64,000 nucleotides of DNA from Asanoa iriomotensis (GCF_016862515.1 NZ_BONC01000024.1:1-64000); one strand, 5' to 3'; positions 33,567-42,583 are shown, numbered from the stretch's first letter. Notes: generated from the letters alone by a model not told the origin. A program made the numbers and translations.

Positions 33567-34883
33567 TCAGCAGGTACGCAGGAAGCGGTCGAGCACCCGC
33601 GCGCCGAAGCGCAGGCCCTCCACCGGCACCCGCTCGTCGATGCCGTGGAACAGGCTGGCGAAGTTGAGGTCAGGCGGGAGCCGCAGCGGGGCGAAGCCGA
33701 AGCAGCGGATGCCGAGTCGCTGCCAGGCCTTCGCGTCGGTGCCACCGGACAGCATGTAGGGCACGGCCCGCGCGCCCGGGTCCTCGGCCAGCAGGGCCGC
33801 CGACATCGCGTCGACCAGCGGGCCGTCGAACGTCGTCTCGACCGCCGGCTGGCGCTGGATGTGCGCGATGTCGATGTCGGGCCCGAGCAGGGCGCGGAGC
33901 TCGCCCAGGAACGTCTCGGCCTGGCCCGGCAGGGTGCGGCAGTCGATCGTGGCGGAGGCCCGGCTCGGGATCACGTTTTCCTTGTAGCCGGCCTCGAATC
34001 GGGTCGGGTTGGCCGTGTTGCGCACGGTCGCGCCCACGAAGCCGGCGATCGGGCCCAGCTTGGCGATCGTCACCTCGGGGTCGTCGGGGTCGAACTCGAT
34101 GCCGAGCAGCGCCGACACCTCGGCCAGGAACGCCTTGGCGGTGTCGGTCAGCACGATCGGGAAACGGTGCCGGCCGACCCGGGCGACGGCCTCGGCCAGC
34201 GCCGTGACCGCGTTGTCGTCGTGGATCATCGAGCCGTGGCCGGGCCGGCCGTGCGCCGTCACCCGCAGCCACTGGATGCCCTTCTCGGCGGTCTCGACGA
34301 GGTAGAGCCGCAGGTCCTCGGAGACCGTGAAGGAGAAGCCGCCGACCTCGCCGATCGCCTCGGTGCAGCCCTCGAGCAGGTCGGCGTGGTTGTCGACGAG
34401 GAAGTGGGCGCCGTAGTCGCCGCCGGCCTCCTCGTCGGCGGTGAACGCGAGGACCAGGTCGCGCGGCGGGCGCACGCCGGTGCGCTGCCAGTCGCGGATC
34501 ACCGCGAGCACCATGGCGTCGAAGTCCTTCATGTCGACGGCGCCGCGGCCCCAGAGGTAGCCGTCGCGGATCTCGCCGCCGAACGGGTCGACGGACCACT
34601 CCCCCGGGTCGGCCGGCACCACGTCGAGGTGGCCGTGGACGAGCAGCGCGTCGCGGGACGGGTCGGTGCCGGGGATGCGGGCGATCAGGCTGGCCCGGCC
34701 GGGCGCGGACTCGCGCAGCTCGGCCTCGACACCCACCTCGGCCAGCTTCGCCGCGACGTATTCCGCCGCCACCCGCTCGCCGGCCGAGGTGGCGTTGTCG
34801 CCGGTGTTGGTGGTGTCGATCCGGATCAGGTCACGGCACAGGTCGACGACCTCGTCGGCGGCGGAGAGCGCGGGGCTGGTCAT
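33567..34883 (-). CDS. M20/M25/M40-family metallohydrolase
   Basis: A 438-residue zinc-dependent amidohydrolase/peptidase. LLVHGHLDVVPADPGEW provides the first metal His and catalytic Asp, GRGAVDMKDFDA the bridging Asp, FTADEEAGGDYGA the Glu pair, and SGGTDAKAW and FHGIDERV the remaining ligands. The dimerisation domain (about 190-330) begins at RPGHGSMIHDDNAV. Relatives include DapE-like desuccinylases and carboxypeptidases. The second ATG is chosen because AAGGA lies at the right distance before it; the first ATG is four codons upstream. Conserved near mshC. Confidence 0.9.
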   Translation of the reverse strand: MTSPALSAADEVVDLCRDLIRIDTTNTGDNATSAGERVAAEYVAAKLAEVGVEAELRESAPGRASLIARIPGTDPSRDALLVHGHLDVVPADPGEWSVDPFGGEIRDGYLWGRGAVDMKDFDAMVLAVIRDWQRTGVRPPRDLVLAFTADEEAGGDYGAHFLVDNHADLLEGCTEAIGEVGGFSFTVSEDLRLYLVETAEKGIQWLRVTAHGRPGHGSMIHDDNAVTALAEAVARVGRHRFPIVLTDTAKAFLAEVSALLGIEFDPDDPEVTIAKLGPIAGFVGATVRNTANPTRFEAGYKENVIPSRASATIDCRTLPGQAETFLGELRALLGPDIDIAHIQRQPAVETTFDGPLVDAMSAALLAEDPGARAVPYMLSGGTDAKAWQRLGIRCFGFAPLRLPPDLNFASLFHGIDERVPVEGLRFGARVLDRFLRTC

Positions 34884-34947
34884 GCGGTCCTTCATACCAG
34901 CAGACCCCGCCCACCGGCCGACCGGGCACGCGCGCCTGTGGACATCG

Positions 34948-36195
34948 CTAGTGCCCCTCGGCGCGGGCCGCGTACAGCGACCGCTCGGCGTCGTTGCGCG
35001 TCAGCGACGCGGCGAGCGCGAACGCGGCGCGGGCATCGGCAGCGCGGCCCAGGCGGGCCAGGAGGTCGCCACGGACCGCCGGCAACTGTGGATAGTCCCG
35101 CAGCGACTTCTCCCCCGCCACCGCGTCGACCAGGGCCAGACCGCGAGCCGGATCACCGGCCATCCCGTACGCGACGGCCTGGTTGACCCGCAGCACCGGC
35201 GACGGTCGCAGATGGAACAGCACCTCGTAGAGGGCGGCGACCCGCTCCCAGTCGGTGTCGGCGTGGGAGCGCGCCCGGGCGTGGCACGCGGCGATCTCCG
35301 CCTGGACCGTGTACGCACCGCCACCCAGCGAGGCCGCCAGCGACAGCGCGGCCAGACCGCGCCGGATCAGCAGCCGGTCCCAGCGCCGCCGGTCCTGGTC
35401 GGGCAGCAGCACCGGCGACCCGGACGCGTCCTGCCGGGCCGGCAGCCGCGACGCCTGCAGCTCCATCAGCGCCGCCAGCCCGTGCACCTCGGCCTCCCTC
35501 GGCAGCAGCCCCTGCAGGAGCCGCCCCAGCCGCAATGCCTCGGAGGCCAGCTCGGGCCGCGCCCAGGATGACCCGCCCGTCGCCGCGTAACCCTCGTTGA
35601 AGATCAAATAGACCGTGGCCAGCACCGACGCGACCCTGGGGCCGAGGGAAGCGGCGGGCGGCAGCCCGAACTCCACGCCGCCGACGGCCTTCTTGGCCCG
35701 CGTGATGCGGGCCGCCATGGTCGGCTCCGGCACCAGGAACGCCCGGGCGATCTCGGCGGTGGTCAGCCCGCCCAGCAGCCGCAGGGTCAGCGCCACCCGC
35801 GACTCGGCCGGCAGCGACGGGTGGCAGACCGTGAAGATCAGCCGGAGCAGGTCGTCGCCGATCCGCCCTTCGTCGAGCACCGCGTCGTACCCGCCGTCAT
35901 CCGTCTCGACGACGTCCGTCGCGACCAGCCGCAGCTTCGCCGCGTAGTTCTGCCGCCGGCGGATCTGGTCGATCGCCCGGTGCCGCGCGGTGGCGAGCAA
36001 CCACGGACCGGGATCATCGGGTACGCCGTCGCGCGGCCACTGCTCCAGCGCCACCACCAGGGCGTCCTGGGCGATCTCCTCCGCGAGCGACACGTCGCCG
36101 GTCAGCCGGGCGACCACCGCGACGATCCGGGCGGCCTCGATCCGCCACACCGCCTCGACCGTGCGGCGCACCGTGGCAGGATCGGCGGCCCCCAT
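34948..36195 (-). CDS. ECF42-type RNA polymerase sigma factor
   Basis: A 415-residue sigma factor. Region 2 (ARIVAVVARLTGDVSLAEEI) and region 4 (TTAEIARAFLVPEPTMAARI) occupy the first about 185 residues. The long C-terminal part (DUF6596 plus TPR-like helices to RNDAERSLYAARAEGH) is diagnostic of group ECF42. These sigmas lack an anti-sigma factor and pair with DGPF/YCII proteins, and one lies directly upstream here. ATG 36195 is chosen, with GGGGGCG before it; a GTG six codons upstream is possible. Last gene of a three-gene operon. Confidence 0.9.
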   Translation of the reverse strand: MGAADPATVRRTVEAVWRIEAARIVAVVARLTGDVSLAEEIAQDALVVALEQWPRDGVPDDPGPWLLATARHRAIDQIRRRQNYAAKLRLVATDVVETDDGGYDAVLDEGRIGDDLLRLIFTVCHPSLPAESRVALTLRLLGGLTTAEIARAFLVPEPTMAARITRAKKAVGGVEFGLPPAASLGPRVASVLATVYLIFNEGYAATGGSSWARPELASEALRLGRLLQGLLPREAEVHGLAALMELQASRLPARQDASGSPVLLPDQDRRRWDRLLIRRGLAALSLAASLGGGAYTVQAEIAACHARARSHADTDWERVAALYEVLFHLRPSPVLRVNQAVAYGMAGDPARGLALVDAVAGEKSLRDYPQLPAVRGDLLARLGRAADARAAFALAASLTRNDAERSLYAARAEGH

Positions 36196-36222
36196 CGCCC
36201 CCGATCCTGCCACGCATGCTGA

Positions 36223-36588
36223 TCAAGAAGCGAAGTCCTCCGGACCCATCACCTTGATCACCGACGACTCGCCTTCCCAGCCCGGCCAGAGGTCGCGGTG
36301 GGCGCGCATGAAGCGGGACGTCCACTCCACGGCCTCGGCCTTGTCGCGCACGTCGTACACGGCGTAGCTGATCACCTCCTTGGCCTCGGCGAACGGCCCG
36401 TCGGTGACGGTCAGCTCCCCGCCGGCCACCCCGACCCGGGCGCCGAACGCGCTCGGCGAGAGGCCGGCCTGGTCGACCAGGACGCCCGCGTTGGTGGCGT
36501 CCTCGCCGAGCTTCATGATCGCCTCCATCAGCTCCGGCGGCGGCGGGGAGTCGGGACGGCTGGCGGTGAGTAGCGCGATGTAACGCAT
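36223..36588 (-). CDS. DGPF/YCII-domain protein
   Basis: A 121-residue YCII-related protein with the eponymous DGPF in LTVTDGPFAEAKEVISYAVY. The N-terminal MRYIALLTASRPDSP and central LSPSAFGARV complete the fold. DGPF proteins are standard partners of ECF42 sigma factors and are thought to act as targets or signal components; the activity is unknown. GAAGGGA precedes the ATG. It lies 13 bases after the DUF998 gene and 27 before the sigma gene. Confidence 0.9.
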   Translation of the reverse strand: MRYIALLTASRPDSPPPPELMEAIMKLGEDATNAGVLVDQAGLSPSAFGARVGVAGGELTVTDGPFAEAKEVISYAVYDVRDKAEAVEWTSRFMRAHRDLWPGWEGESSVIKVMGPEDFAS

Positions 36589-36601
36589 GATCGGATTCCC
36601 T

Positions 36602-37222
36602 TCAGACGGCGCGGTAGAGACGGACGGAGAGAACGGAGACCCACGCCGACACCAGCAGCACGCCGGCGGTGAAGGTCAGCAGGCCCCAGGCGGCGCCGCC
36701 GCTCGCGTTCATCGCCACGAACGAGGCGACGAAGAAGACGGCGACGGCCCGCGAGAACAGCGGGAACCCGGACGGCCGGGCCAACAGGAAGCAGGCGACG
36801 GTCAGCCCGACGAAGCCGACACCAGCGGCGCCGAGGTGGACAAGGCCGTGCCAGCTGACCGTGTCGGCGGCCCCGGCCGGGAAACCCCTGCCCGGGTCGG
36901 CGCGGAACAGCCCGGCCACGACCATCCCCACACCGTAGATACCCAGCGGCACGGCGCCGCGGCCGACGGCCCGCCGCACCCCGACGGCCGCCGCGACGAC
37001 CATCAGGCCGGAGACGATCAGGTTCGTCGTCTGGATCCACCCGAGCGAGCCGTTCTGCAGCATGCTCCAGGCGTGCCGGGTCGGATCGAAACCCTCCCGG
37101 GTGTACGCCTGAGCCAGCGAGACGGCGACGTACAGCGGCCCGGCGATGACGCCGTACCCGAGCAGGCTCTTGGTCACGCGATCGGCGAGCGCGGGCGTCG
37201 CGCAGGCGGTCGTGGCGGTCAT
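36602..37222 (-). CDS. DUF998-family membrane protein
   Basis: A 206-residue protein with about six helices, for example GYGVIAGPLYVAVSLAQAYT, TTNLIVSGLMVVAAAVGVRR, GLVHLGAAGVGFVGLTVACF and WGLLTFTAGVLLVSAWVSVL. The loop TREGFDPTRHAWSMLQNGSL is the DUF998 hallmark. The function is unknown. AAGGAG exactly six bases before the second ATG decides the start. It heads the operon with the DGPF protein and ECF42 sigma. A CTGTA-A-TACAG palindrome lies 86 bases upstream. Confidence 0.85.
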   Translation of the reverse strand: MTATTACATPALADRVTKSLLGYGVIAGPLYVAVSLAQAYTREGFDPTRHAWSMLQNGSLGWIQTTNLIVSGLMVVAAAVGVRRAVGRGAVPLGIYGVGMVVAGLFRADPGRGFPAGAADTVSWHGLVHLGAAGVGFVGLTVACFLLARPSGFPLFSRAVAVFFVASFVAMNASGGAAWGLLTFTAGVLLVSAWVSVLSVRLYRAV

Positions 37223-37307
37223 GTCGATCTCCTTCATGGTCCCGTTCTGGTCTGTCACCCGTAGCTCGAACGGGGCCCGCCGGATTCGACACATGGCCCG
37301 AGTTTTT

Positions 37308-37318
37308 CTGTAATACAG
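37308..37318. promoter_or_regulatory. CTGTAATACAG palindrome in a divergent promoter region
   Basis: A perfect 11-base palindrome in the AT-rich stretch between the DUF998-sigma operon and the divergent LysR gene; operator candidate for the LysR protein. Confidence 0.4.
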
Positions 37319-37353
37319 ATATCAAGGTCTTCCGATGGATCGCCCCAGAGTCA

Positions 37354-37359
37354 TACGGT
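37354..37359 (+). promoter_or_regulatory. TACGGT -10 box for the LysR gene
   Basis: TACGGT ends six bases before the ATG; leaderless pattern, no ribosome site. Confidence 0.35.
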
Positions 37360-37365
37360 CACGCT

Positions 37366-38349
37366 ATGAACCTGGAGCTGCGGCACCTCAGGGTGGTCAC
37401 CGCGATCGCGGAGACCGGCAGCGTGACCAAGGCCGCCTCCATGCTCGGTCTCGCCCAACCGGCCCTGACGGCCCAGCTCCAGCGGATCGAGCGGGCGCTC
37501 GGCGGCCCGCTGTTCGAACGCGACCGGCGCGGCGCCCGGCCCACCGCGCTCGGCGAGCTCGTCCTCGACCGGGCCCGGGTGCTGCTGCCGGCGATGAAGG
37601 GCCTGCAGGACGAGGCCGCCCGGCTGGCCGGCGGCGACGCGGCGCTGAGCCGCTACCGGCTCGGCGGTGTCAACAGCCCGCTGCTCGGCCGGCTGGTCCT
37701 GCGGCTCACCGCCGACCAGCCCGCCGCGCAGATCAGCACCTACGCGAGCTGGTCCGTCGACGAGCTCGCCCGGATGGTGCTGGCCGGCCGGCTCGACTAC
37801 TCGCTGTGCGGCGTGTGCGGCGACGCCGTGCCCAGCGCCGAGCTGGGGCTGGCCTGGCGGGTGCTGGCGATCGACCCGGTCTGGGTGCTGCTGCCCGAAG
37901 GCCACCCGCAGGCCGCCCACGCCGAGGTCGACCTGGCCGACCTCGCGACCGAGCGCTGGGTGGCCGCACCCGGCGACGGCTGCTTCGCCGACTGCTTCGC
38001 GGCCGCCTGCGCCCGCTCGGGCTTCACACCGCGCAAGGTCTACGAGACCGACCTCAAGGGCAGCATCGACCTGGTCGAGGCCGGCGAGGCGATCGCGCTC
38101 TGCCAGGCCACCTTCCGACCGGTGCCGGGCCTGGTCGCGCGGCCGATCAAGGGTGCGCCGCTGCGCTGGCGGCTGCTGCTCGGCTGGCACGCGGAGGCGC
38201 AGGCCGCGGCGTTCGCCGACCTGATGGTCAAGCACGCGGCGGGGGCCTACACCGACATCCTCGACCGCAACCCGGGCTACCGCTCGTGGCTGTCCACCCA
38301 CCCGGCCTTCGGCGCCCAGGTCACCACGGAGTTCGAGCCGGTCGTATGA
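37366..38349 (+). CDS. LysR-family transcriptional regulator
   Basis: A 327-residue LysR regulator: winged helix at residues 1-62 (LRHLRVVTAIAETGSVTKAA, LAQPALTAQLQRIERALGGP), effector domain from about 95. The effector part is rich in Cys (SLCGVCGD, CFADCFAAACARSGF, IALCQATF), which might make it redox-sensitive; this is inference. It is divergent from the DUF998-DGPF-sigma operon and upstream of a secreted protease, so either may be its target. An 18-base palindrome follows its stop. Confidence 0.87.
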   Translation: MNLELRHLRVVTAIAETGSVTKAASMLGLAQPALTAQLQRIERALGGPLFERDRRGARPTALGELVLDRARVLLPAMKGLQDEAARLAGGDAALSRYRLGGVNSPLLGRLVLRLTADQPAAQISTYASWSVDELARMVLAGRLDYSLCGVCGDAVPSAELGLAWRVLAIDPVWVLLPEGHPQAAHAEVDLADLATERWVAAPGDGCFADCFAAACARSGFTPRKVYETDLKGSIDLVEAGEAIALCQATFRPVPGLVARPIKGAPLRWRLLLGWHAEAQAAAFADLMVKHAAGAYTDILDRNPGYRSWLSTHPAFGAQVTTEFEPVV

Positions 38350-38352
38350 GCC

Positions 38353-38370
38353 AGGTGGTATATACCACCT
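38353..38370. promoter_or_regulatory. 18-bp perfect palindrome upstream of the secreted protease
   Basis: AGGTGGTATATACCACCT lies three bases after the LysR stop and 60 bases before the protease start. The AT centre and lack of loop favour a protein-binding site over a terminator. Confidence 0.6.
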
Positions 38371-38430
38371 TCGATCGTTCACGTTTACGTTGACGGTGCT
38401 TTCCTTCTCCACACCCCCGAGGAGCGCACC

Positions 38431-39909
38431 GTGAACCGATTCCTCGCCGGCCTCGCCGCAGCAACCCTGCTGCCAGCCGGCATCACAGTCGCCGTGGCGG
38501 CACCCGCCATGGCGAAACCCGCGCCGGCACCCGCACCCGCGCCCGCCGAGGCCGCCTCACCCGAGATGCTCGCCGCGATGCAGCGTGACCTCGGCCTGAC
38601 CGCCGACCAGGCCAGGGTCCGGATCGCCAAGGACGACGCCGCCTCCCGCACCGAACTGCGCCTGCGCAAGACGCTGGGCGGCTCGTTCGGCGGCGCGTAC
38701 CTGACCCGCGACGGCTCGTTCGTCGTCAACGTGACGTCGGCCGCGAAGGCCGCCGAGGTGACCGCGGCCGGCGCGACCGCCAAGGTCGTCAGCCGCAGCG
38801 AGAAGGCCCTCGACGCGATCAAGGCCAAGTTGGACAAGGCCGCCGCACAGGCGCCGGCCGCCAGCATCCCCGGCTGGTACGTCGACGTCACCACCAACCG
38901 CGTCGTCGTGCTGGCCAAGGGCGGCACGGCCGCCGCGCAGCGGTTCGTCCGCGCCAGCGGCGCCGACGCCTCGGCCGTGTCGGTGGTCGCCAGCAACGAG
39001 ACCCCGCGCACGCTGTACGACGTCCGCGGCGGCGACGCCTACTACATGGGCGGCGGCCGCTGCTCCGTCGGCCTGTCGGTCAACGGCGGCTTCGTCACCG
39101 CCGGCCACTGCGGCACCCCCGGCACCTCGACGCAGGGCTACAACCAGGTCAGCCAGGGCACGTTCCAGGGCTCGTCCTTCCCGGGCAACGACTACGCCTG
39201 GGTGTCGGTCAACAGCAACTGGACACCGCAGCCGTGGGTCAACAACTACAGCGGCGGCAACGTGACCGTCGCCGGCTCCACCGAGGCCGCGGTCGGCGCG
39301 TCGATCTGCCGCTCGGGCTCCACCACCGGCTGGCACTGCGGCACGATCTCCGCGAAGAACCAGACCGTCAACTACTCGCAGGGCTCGGTCGGCGGCCTGA
39401 CCCGCACCAACGTCTGCGCGGAGCCCGGCGACTCGGGCGGCGGCTGGATGAGCGGCCAGCAGGGCCAGGGCGTGACCTCCGGTGGTTCCGGCAACTGCAG
39501 CAGCGGCGGCACGACCTACTACCAGCCCGTCAACGAGATCCTTTCGGTGTACGGCCTGACGCTGCGCACCTCCGGCGGCACCGAGCCGCCGCCGACCGGG
39601 TGCTCGGGCAAGGAGTTCACCGTGAGTGGCTCGCTGTCCTCGGGCGGCAGTGTCTACCAGCCGAACGGCAGTTACTACTACTCGTCGCTGTCGGGCAACC
39701 ACAGCGCCTGCCTCGACGGCCCGAACGGCACGGACTTCGACCTGTACCTGCAGAAGTACAGTGGCTCGACCTGGGTCAACGTCGCGCAGGGCATCACGGC
39801 GAACCCGGACGAGACGATCTCCTACAACGGCACCGCCGGCTACTACCGCTACCGCGTCCACGCGTACAGCGGCTCCGGCAGCTACACGCTGGGTTACTCG
39901 AACCCGTAA
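38431..39909 (+). CDS. Secreted S1-family serine protease (streptogrisin/alpha-lytic type)
   Basis: A 492-residue preproenzyme. A signal peptide (to about residue 28, ending APAMA) and an Ala/Pro linker precede an alpha-lytic-type pro-domain (about 40-200) that acts as a folding chaperone. The chymotrypsin-fold protease carries the triad His227 (TAGHC), Asp about 253 (GNDYAW) and Ser about 334 (GDSGGGW). After EPPPTG a C-terminal pre-peptidase-like beta domain (about 390-492) may bind substrate. GAGGAG before the GTG fixes the start. A strong hairpin follows. Confidence 0.95.
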   Translation: MNRFLAGLAAATLLPAGITVAVAAPAMAKPAPAPAPAPAEAASPEMLAAMQRDLGLTADQARVRIAKDDAASRTELRLRKTLGGSFGGAYLTRDGSFVVNVTSAAKAAEVTAAGATAKVVSRSEKALDAIKAKLDKAAAQAPAASIPGWYVDVTTNRVVVLAKGGTAAAQRFVRASGADASAVSVVASNETPRTLYDVRGGDAYYMGGGRCSVGLSVNGGFVTAGHCGTPGTSTQGYNQVSQGTFQGSSFPGNDYAWVSVNSNWTPQPWVNNYSGGNVTVAGSTEAAVGASICRSGSTTGWHCGTISAKNQTVNYSQGSVGGLTRTNVCAEPGDSGGGWMSGQQGQGVTSGGSGNCSSGGTTYYQPVNEILSVYGLTLRTSGGTEPPPTGCSGKEFTVSGSLSSGGSVYQPNGSYYYSSLSGNHSACLDGPNGTDFDLYLQKYSGSTWVNVAQGITANPDETISYNGTAGYYRYRVHAYSGSGSYTLGYSNP

Positions 39910-39919
39910 CCCGTCATCG

Positions 39920-39955
39920 GTGAACGCCCCGCCCCGGGCCTGGCGGGGCGTTCAC
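39920..39955. terminator. Bidirectional hairpin terminator
   Basis: Fourteen-base perfect arms (GTGAACGCCCCGCC and its complement) enclose an eight-base loop between the convergent protease and hydrolase genes. The right arm contains the stop codon of the hydrolase. Confidence 0.85.
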
Positions 39956-41337
39956 TGTGTCGTCTCGGCTCGCACCCGCGTCAGCGCGTCGACGAACCGG
40001 TCCGGCTGTTCGAACAGCGCGCGGTGGCCTGCGTCGTCGAGGACGAAGAGGCGTTTCGTCGGTGCGCCGAGTTGGGCGTACCACTGTGCGAAGGGCTCGG
40101 CCAGGCCGCGCATCTCCTGGGCGCCCTGCACGAAGTAGGCCGGGACGGCCAGCCGCGGGACGTCGGTGCGGAGGTCGACACGCTGCATGTCCGGGTACTG
40201 GGCCTGCCAGGTGTCCATCATGGCGTTGAGCGTGTGCAGCTTGTCGAGGAGCGTGTACTCCGCGACGTCGAGGTCGTCGACCGAGCCCGCCCCGTCCTGC
40301 CCGTACACGGCGGCGGTGTTGGTCACGATCGGCTCGTAGGAATAGAAGTCCTGGTACGGCGGCGGGCCGAGGTCGACGAGTCGGCGCTCCAGCTTGTTGT
40401 TTCCGGTCGCGCGGGCCCAGGACAGGATGTCGTCGTAGAAGATGCCGTCCGTCTCGGGGAGGTCGACCGCCTGGCCCGTGCCGACGTAGGCCGCGTAGAG
40501 CTCCGGGTGGCGGGCCGCGGCGAGGGCGCCGAGCAGCGAGCCGCCCGAGTGGGCCAGCAGGTAGATGCGGTCCTGGCCGAACCGCTCGCGCAGGTAGTTG
40601 GTGGCCGCGACGGTGTCCGCCACCCCGGTGTCGAGGCTGACGGGCGGGCTCCCGTCGAGGGCCGGATAGGAGGCGCCGCCGCCGCGGCGGTCCATCGTCG
40701 CCACGACGAAGTGGTCCTCCAGGGCACTCAGGTGGCGGCGCATCGCGCCCATCTCCATTCCGCCGGGTGCGCCAGGCACGAAGAGCAGCACCGGTGCTGA
40801 CGGGTTCCGGCCGCGGATCAGCACGCCCAGGCGGTAGCCGCCGGCGTCGACGGTCACCAGATCGGCGACGCCGCCGGGGATCGGGGCGGTGCGGGCCGGG
40901 ATCGCCGCGGCGACGGCGACCAGGACGACGGCGGCCGCCCCGGACGCGACGCCGGCTCGCCGGACAAGGCTCCCGCGTTGGTCGCGGGTCATGCCCGCGC
41001 CGCACGCCGCCGCGACGATCATCGGCAGCACCGACAGCAGTCCGTGCAGGCCACGCCCGGTGATGAGCGCGACCAAGCCGAACATGGACAGGTGCGGGCC
41101 GTCGACCGACGGGCCGTCGGCCGTCGCTCTGGCGAGCTCGACTGCCGCGACGAACGCGGCCGGCGCGAACAGCATCGCCCAGCGCGACCGGCTCAACCAA
41201 CCCGCCGCGAGGCCGACCGCGACGCTCAGCGCGATCGACCACAGTGCCTCGCCGGGGGTCAACGGACCGCGCGGGGTCCAGAAGCCGGCGCCGATCCCCC
41301 ATCCCACCGGCGCCAGCACCGCCATCACTCTTCGCAT
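39952..41337 (-). CDS. Alpha/beta hydrolase with N-terminal membrane domain
   Basis: A 461-residue protein. The first about 150 residues contain four to five helices (VMAVLAPVGWGIGAGFW, ALWSIALSVAVGLAAGW, MLFAPAAFVAAVELARA, GLLSVLPMIVAAACGAGM and AGVASGAAAVVLVAVAAAIP). The hydrolase domain has VLLFVPGAPGGMEMGA as oxyanion region, nucleophile Ser in LAHSGGS, and His in LDDAGHRALF. The catalytic domain should face outside. It resembles proline-iminopeptidase-like hydrolases; substrate unknown. The start is the ATG at MRRVMAVLAP; a longer in-frame extension is polar and improbable. Confidence 0.85.
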   Translation of the reverse strand: MRRVMAVLAPVGWGIGAGFWTPRGPLTPGEALWSIALSVAVGLAAGWLSRSRWAMLFAPAAFVAAVELARATADGPSVDGPHLSMFGLVALITGRGLHGLLSVLPMIVAAACGAGMTRDQRGSLVRRAGVASGAAAVVLVAVAAAIPARTAPIPGGVADLVTVDAGGYRLGVLIRGRNPSAPVLLFVPGAPGGMEMGAMRRHLSALEDHFVVATMDRRGGGASYPALDGSPPVSLDTGVADTVAATNYLRERFGQDRIYLLAHSGGSLLGALAAARHPELYAAYVGTGQAVDLPETDGIFYDDILSWARATGNNKLERRLVDLGPPPYQDFYSYEPIVTNTAAVYGQDGAGSVDDLDVAEYTLLDKLHTLNAMMDTWQAQYPDMQRVDLRTDVPRLAVPAYFVQGAQEMRGLAEPFAQWYAQLGAPTKRLFVLDDAGHRALFEQPDRFVDALTRVRAETTQ

Positions 41338-41434
41338 GGCGCCGAGCGTGCGGTCCGCCGCTCGGCCCGCACATCCGGCATCGGTCGGGGCGGAAGCACG
41401 ACTTTGGTAGGGGTTTCCTGTCGTACCGGCGCCG

Positions 41435-41440
41435 TACGCT
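41435..41440 (+). promoter_or_regulatory. TACGCT -10 box for the histidine kinase operon
   Basis: TACGCT ends six bases before the kinase ATG; leaderless pattern. Confidence 0.4.
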
Positions 41441-41446
41441 CTGCGC

Positions 41447-42583
41447 ATGTCCGGTCTGCTGTTCGCGTTGCTCGTGCCCGAGCCGCCGGGCAGCGCGGGG
41501 TCGCGCACGCGGGACAGGCTGGCCGACGGTCTCGCGGTCGGGGTCGCGCTCGCCTACGGCGGCCTGATGCTGTCCATCGGCGACGCGACCCGGCCCGGAG
41601 CGTTCGTGCCGTGGCCCGTCGACGTCGCGATCGGCGTGCTGGCCTGCCTGGCCCTGCTGGCGCGGCGGCGCTGGCCGGTCGCGGTCGCCGCCGCGCTGCT
41701 GCCGGTGACCGCGGTGTCGGTGATGGCGACCGGCGCCGCGATCGTCGCGCTCTTCACCGTGGCCGTCCGCCGCCGGGCGCGGGTCGCGTCGCTGCTCGGC
41801 GCCGGCTACGTCGCGGCCGGCCCGATCTATTTCCTCCTGCACGACCGCCCCGAGTTCCCCGTGTGGATGGACGTCGTGGCGCGGGCCGGGCCGGTGCTGG
41901 CGGCGATCGGCTGGGGCCTGTTCGTCGGTGCCCACCGGCGGCTCACCGGGTCACGGGTCGACCAGGCACGGCTGACCGAGCGGGCCCGCATCGCCCGTGA
42001 GATGCACGACGTGCTCGCCCACCGGATGTCGCTGGTCAGCCTGCACGCGGGCGCGCTGGAGGTGCGCACCGACGCACGGCCCGAGGAGATCTCGGTGGCC
42101 GCCGCGGCGATCCGCGGGAGCGTCCACGACGCGTTGCAGGAGCTACGCACGGTCATCGGCGTGCTGCGCGAGGGTGCGGTCGGCCGGCCGGAGCCGCCGC
42201 AGCCCGGGCTGGCCGACCTGCCGGAGCTGGTCGACGGCGCCCGGGCGACGGGGATGGCCGTCACCTACACCTACCGGGTCCCGTCGCCCGAGCCGGCCGC
42301 GGTGCTGGGCCGCACGGCCTACCGCGTCGTCCAGGAAGGGCTCACCAACGCCCGCAAGCATTCCCCCGGCGCGGCGGTCGACGTGCTCCTCGACGGCGCC
42401 GCCGGTGGCGACCTGCGGATCCGGATCACCAATCCGGTGCCGGTGGGTGCGGCGCCCGGCTCCGGCGGCGGCCTGGGCCTCGTCGGGATCGGCGAGCGGG
42501 TGGCGCTGGTCGGCGGTCGCGTCGAACACCGCGCCGCGAGCCACGAGTTCCGCCTCGAGGCGTGGCTACCGTGGCCGGGGTGA
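41447..42583 (+). CDS. NarL/DesK-type sensor histidine kinase
   Basis: A 378-residue membrane kinase. Four to five helices in residues 25-165 form a short sensor without an extracellular domain. The HisKA_3 segment has phosphoacceptor His187 in REMHDVLAHRMSLV. The ATPase domain (about 280-375) shows VVQEGLTNARKHSP (N box) and GLGLVGIGERV (G box). It should sense membrane state or an intramembrane ligand. GTGA overlap couples it to the response regulator. Confidence 0.92.
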   Translation: MSGLLFALLVPEPPGSAGSRTRDRLADGLAVGVALAYGGLMLSIGDATRPGAFVPWPVDVAIGVLACLALLARRRWPVAVAAALLPVTAVSVMATGAAIVALFTVAVRRRARVASLLGAGYVAAGPIYFLLHDRPEFPVWMDVVARAGPVLAAIGWGLFVGAHRRLTGSRVDQARLTERARIAREMHDVLAHRMSLVSLHAGALEVRTDARPEEISVAAAAIRGSVHDALQELRTVIGVLREGAVGRPEPPQPGLADLPELVDGARATGMAVTYTYRVPSPEPAAVLGRTAYRVVQEGLTNARKHSPGAAVDVLLDGAAGGDLRIRITNPVPVGAAPGSGGGLGLVGIGERVALVGGRVEHRAASHEFRLEAWLPWPG

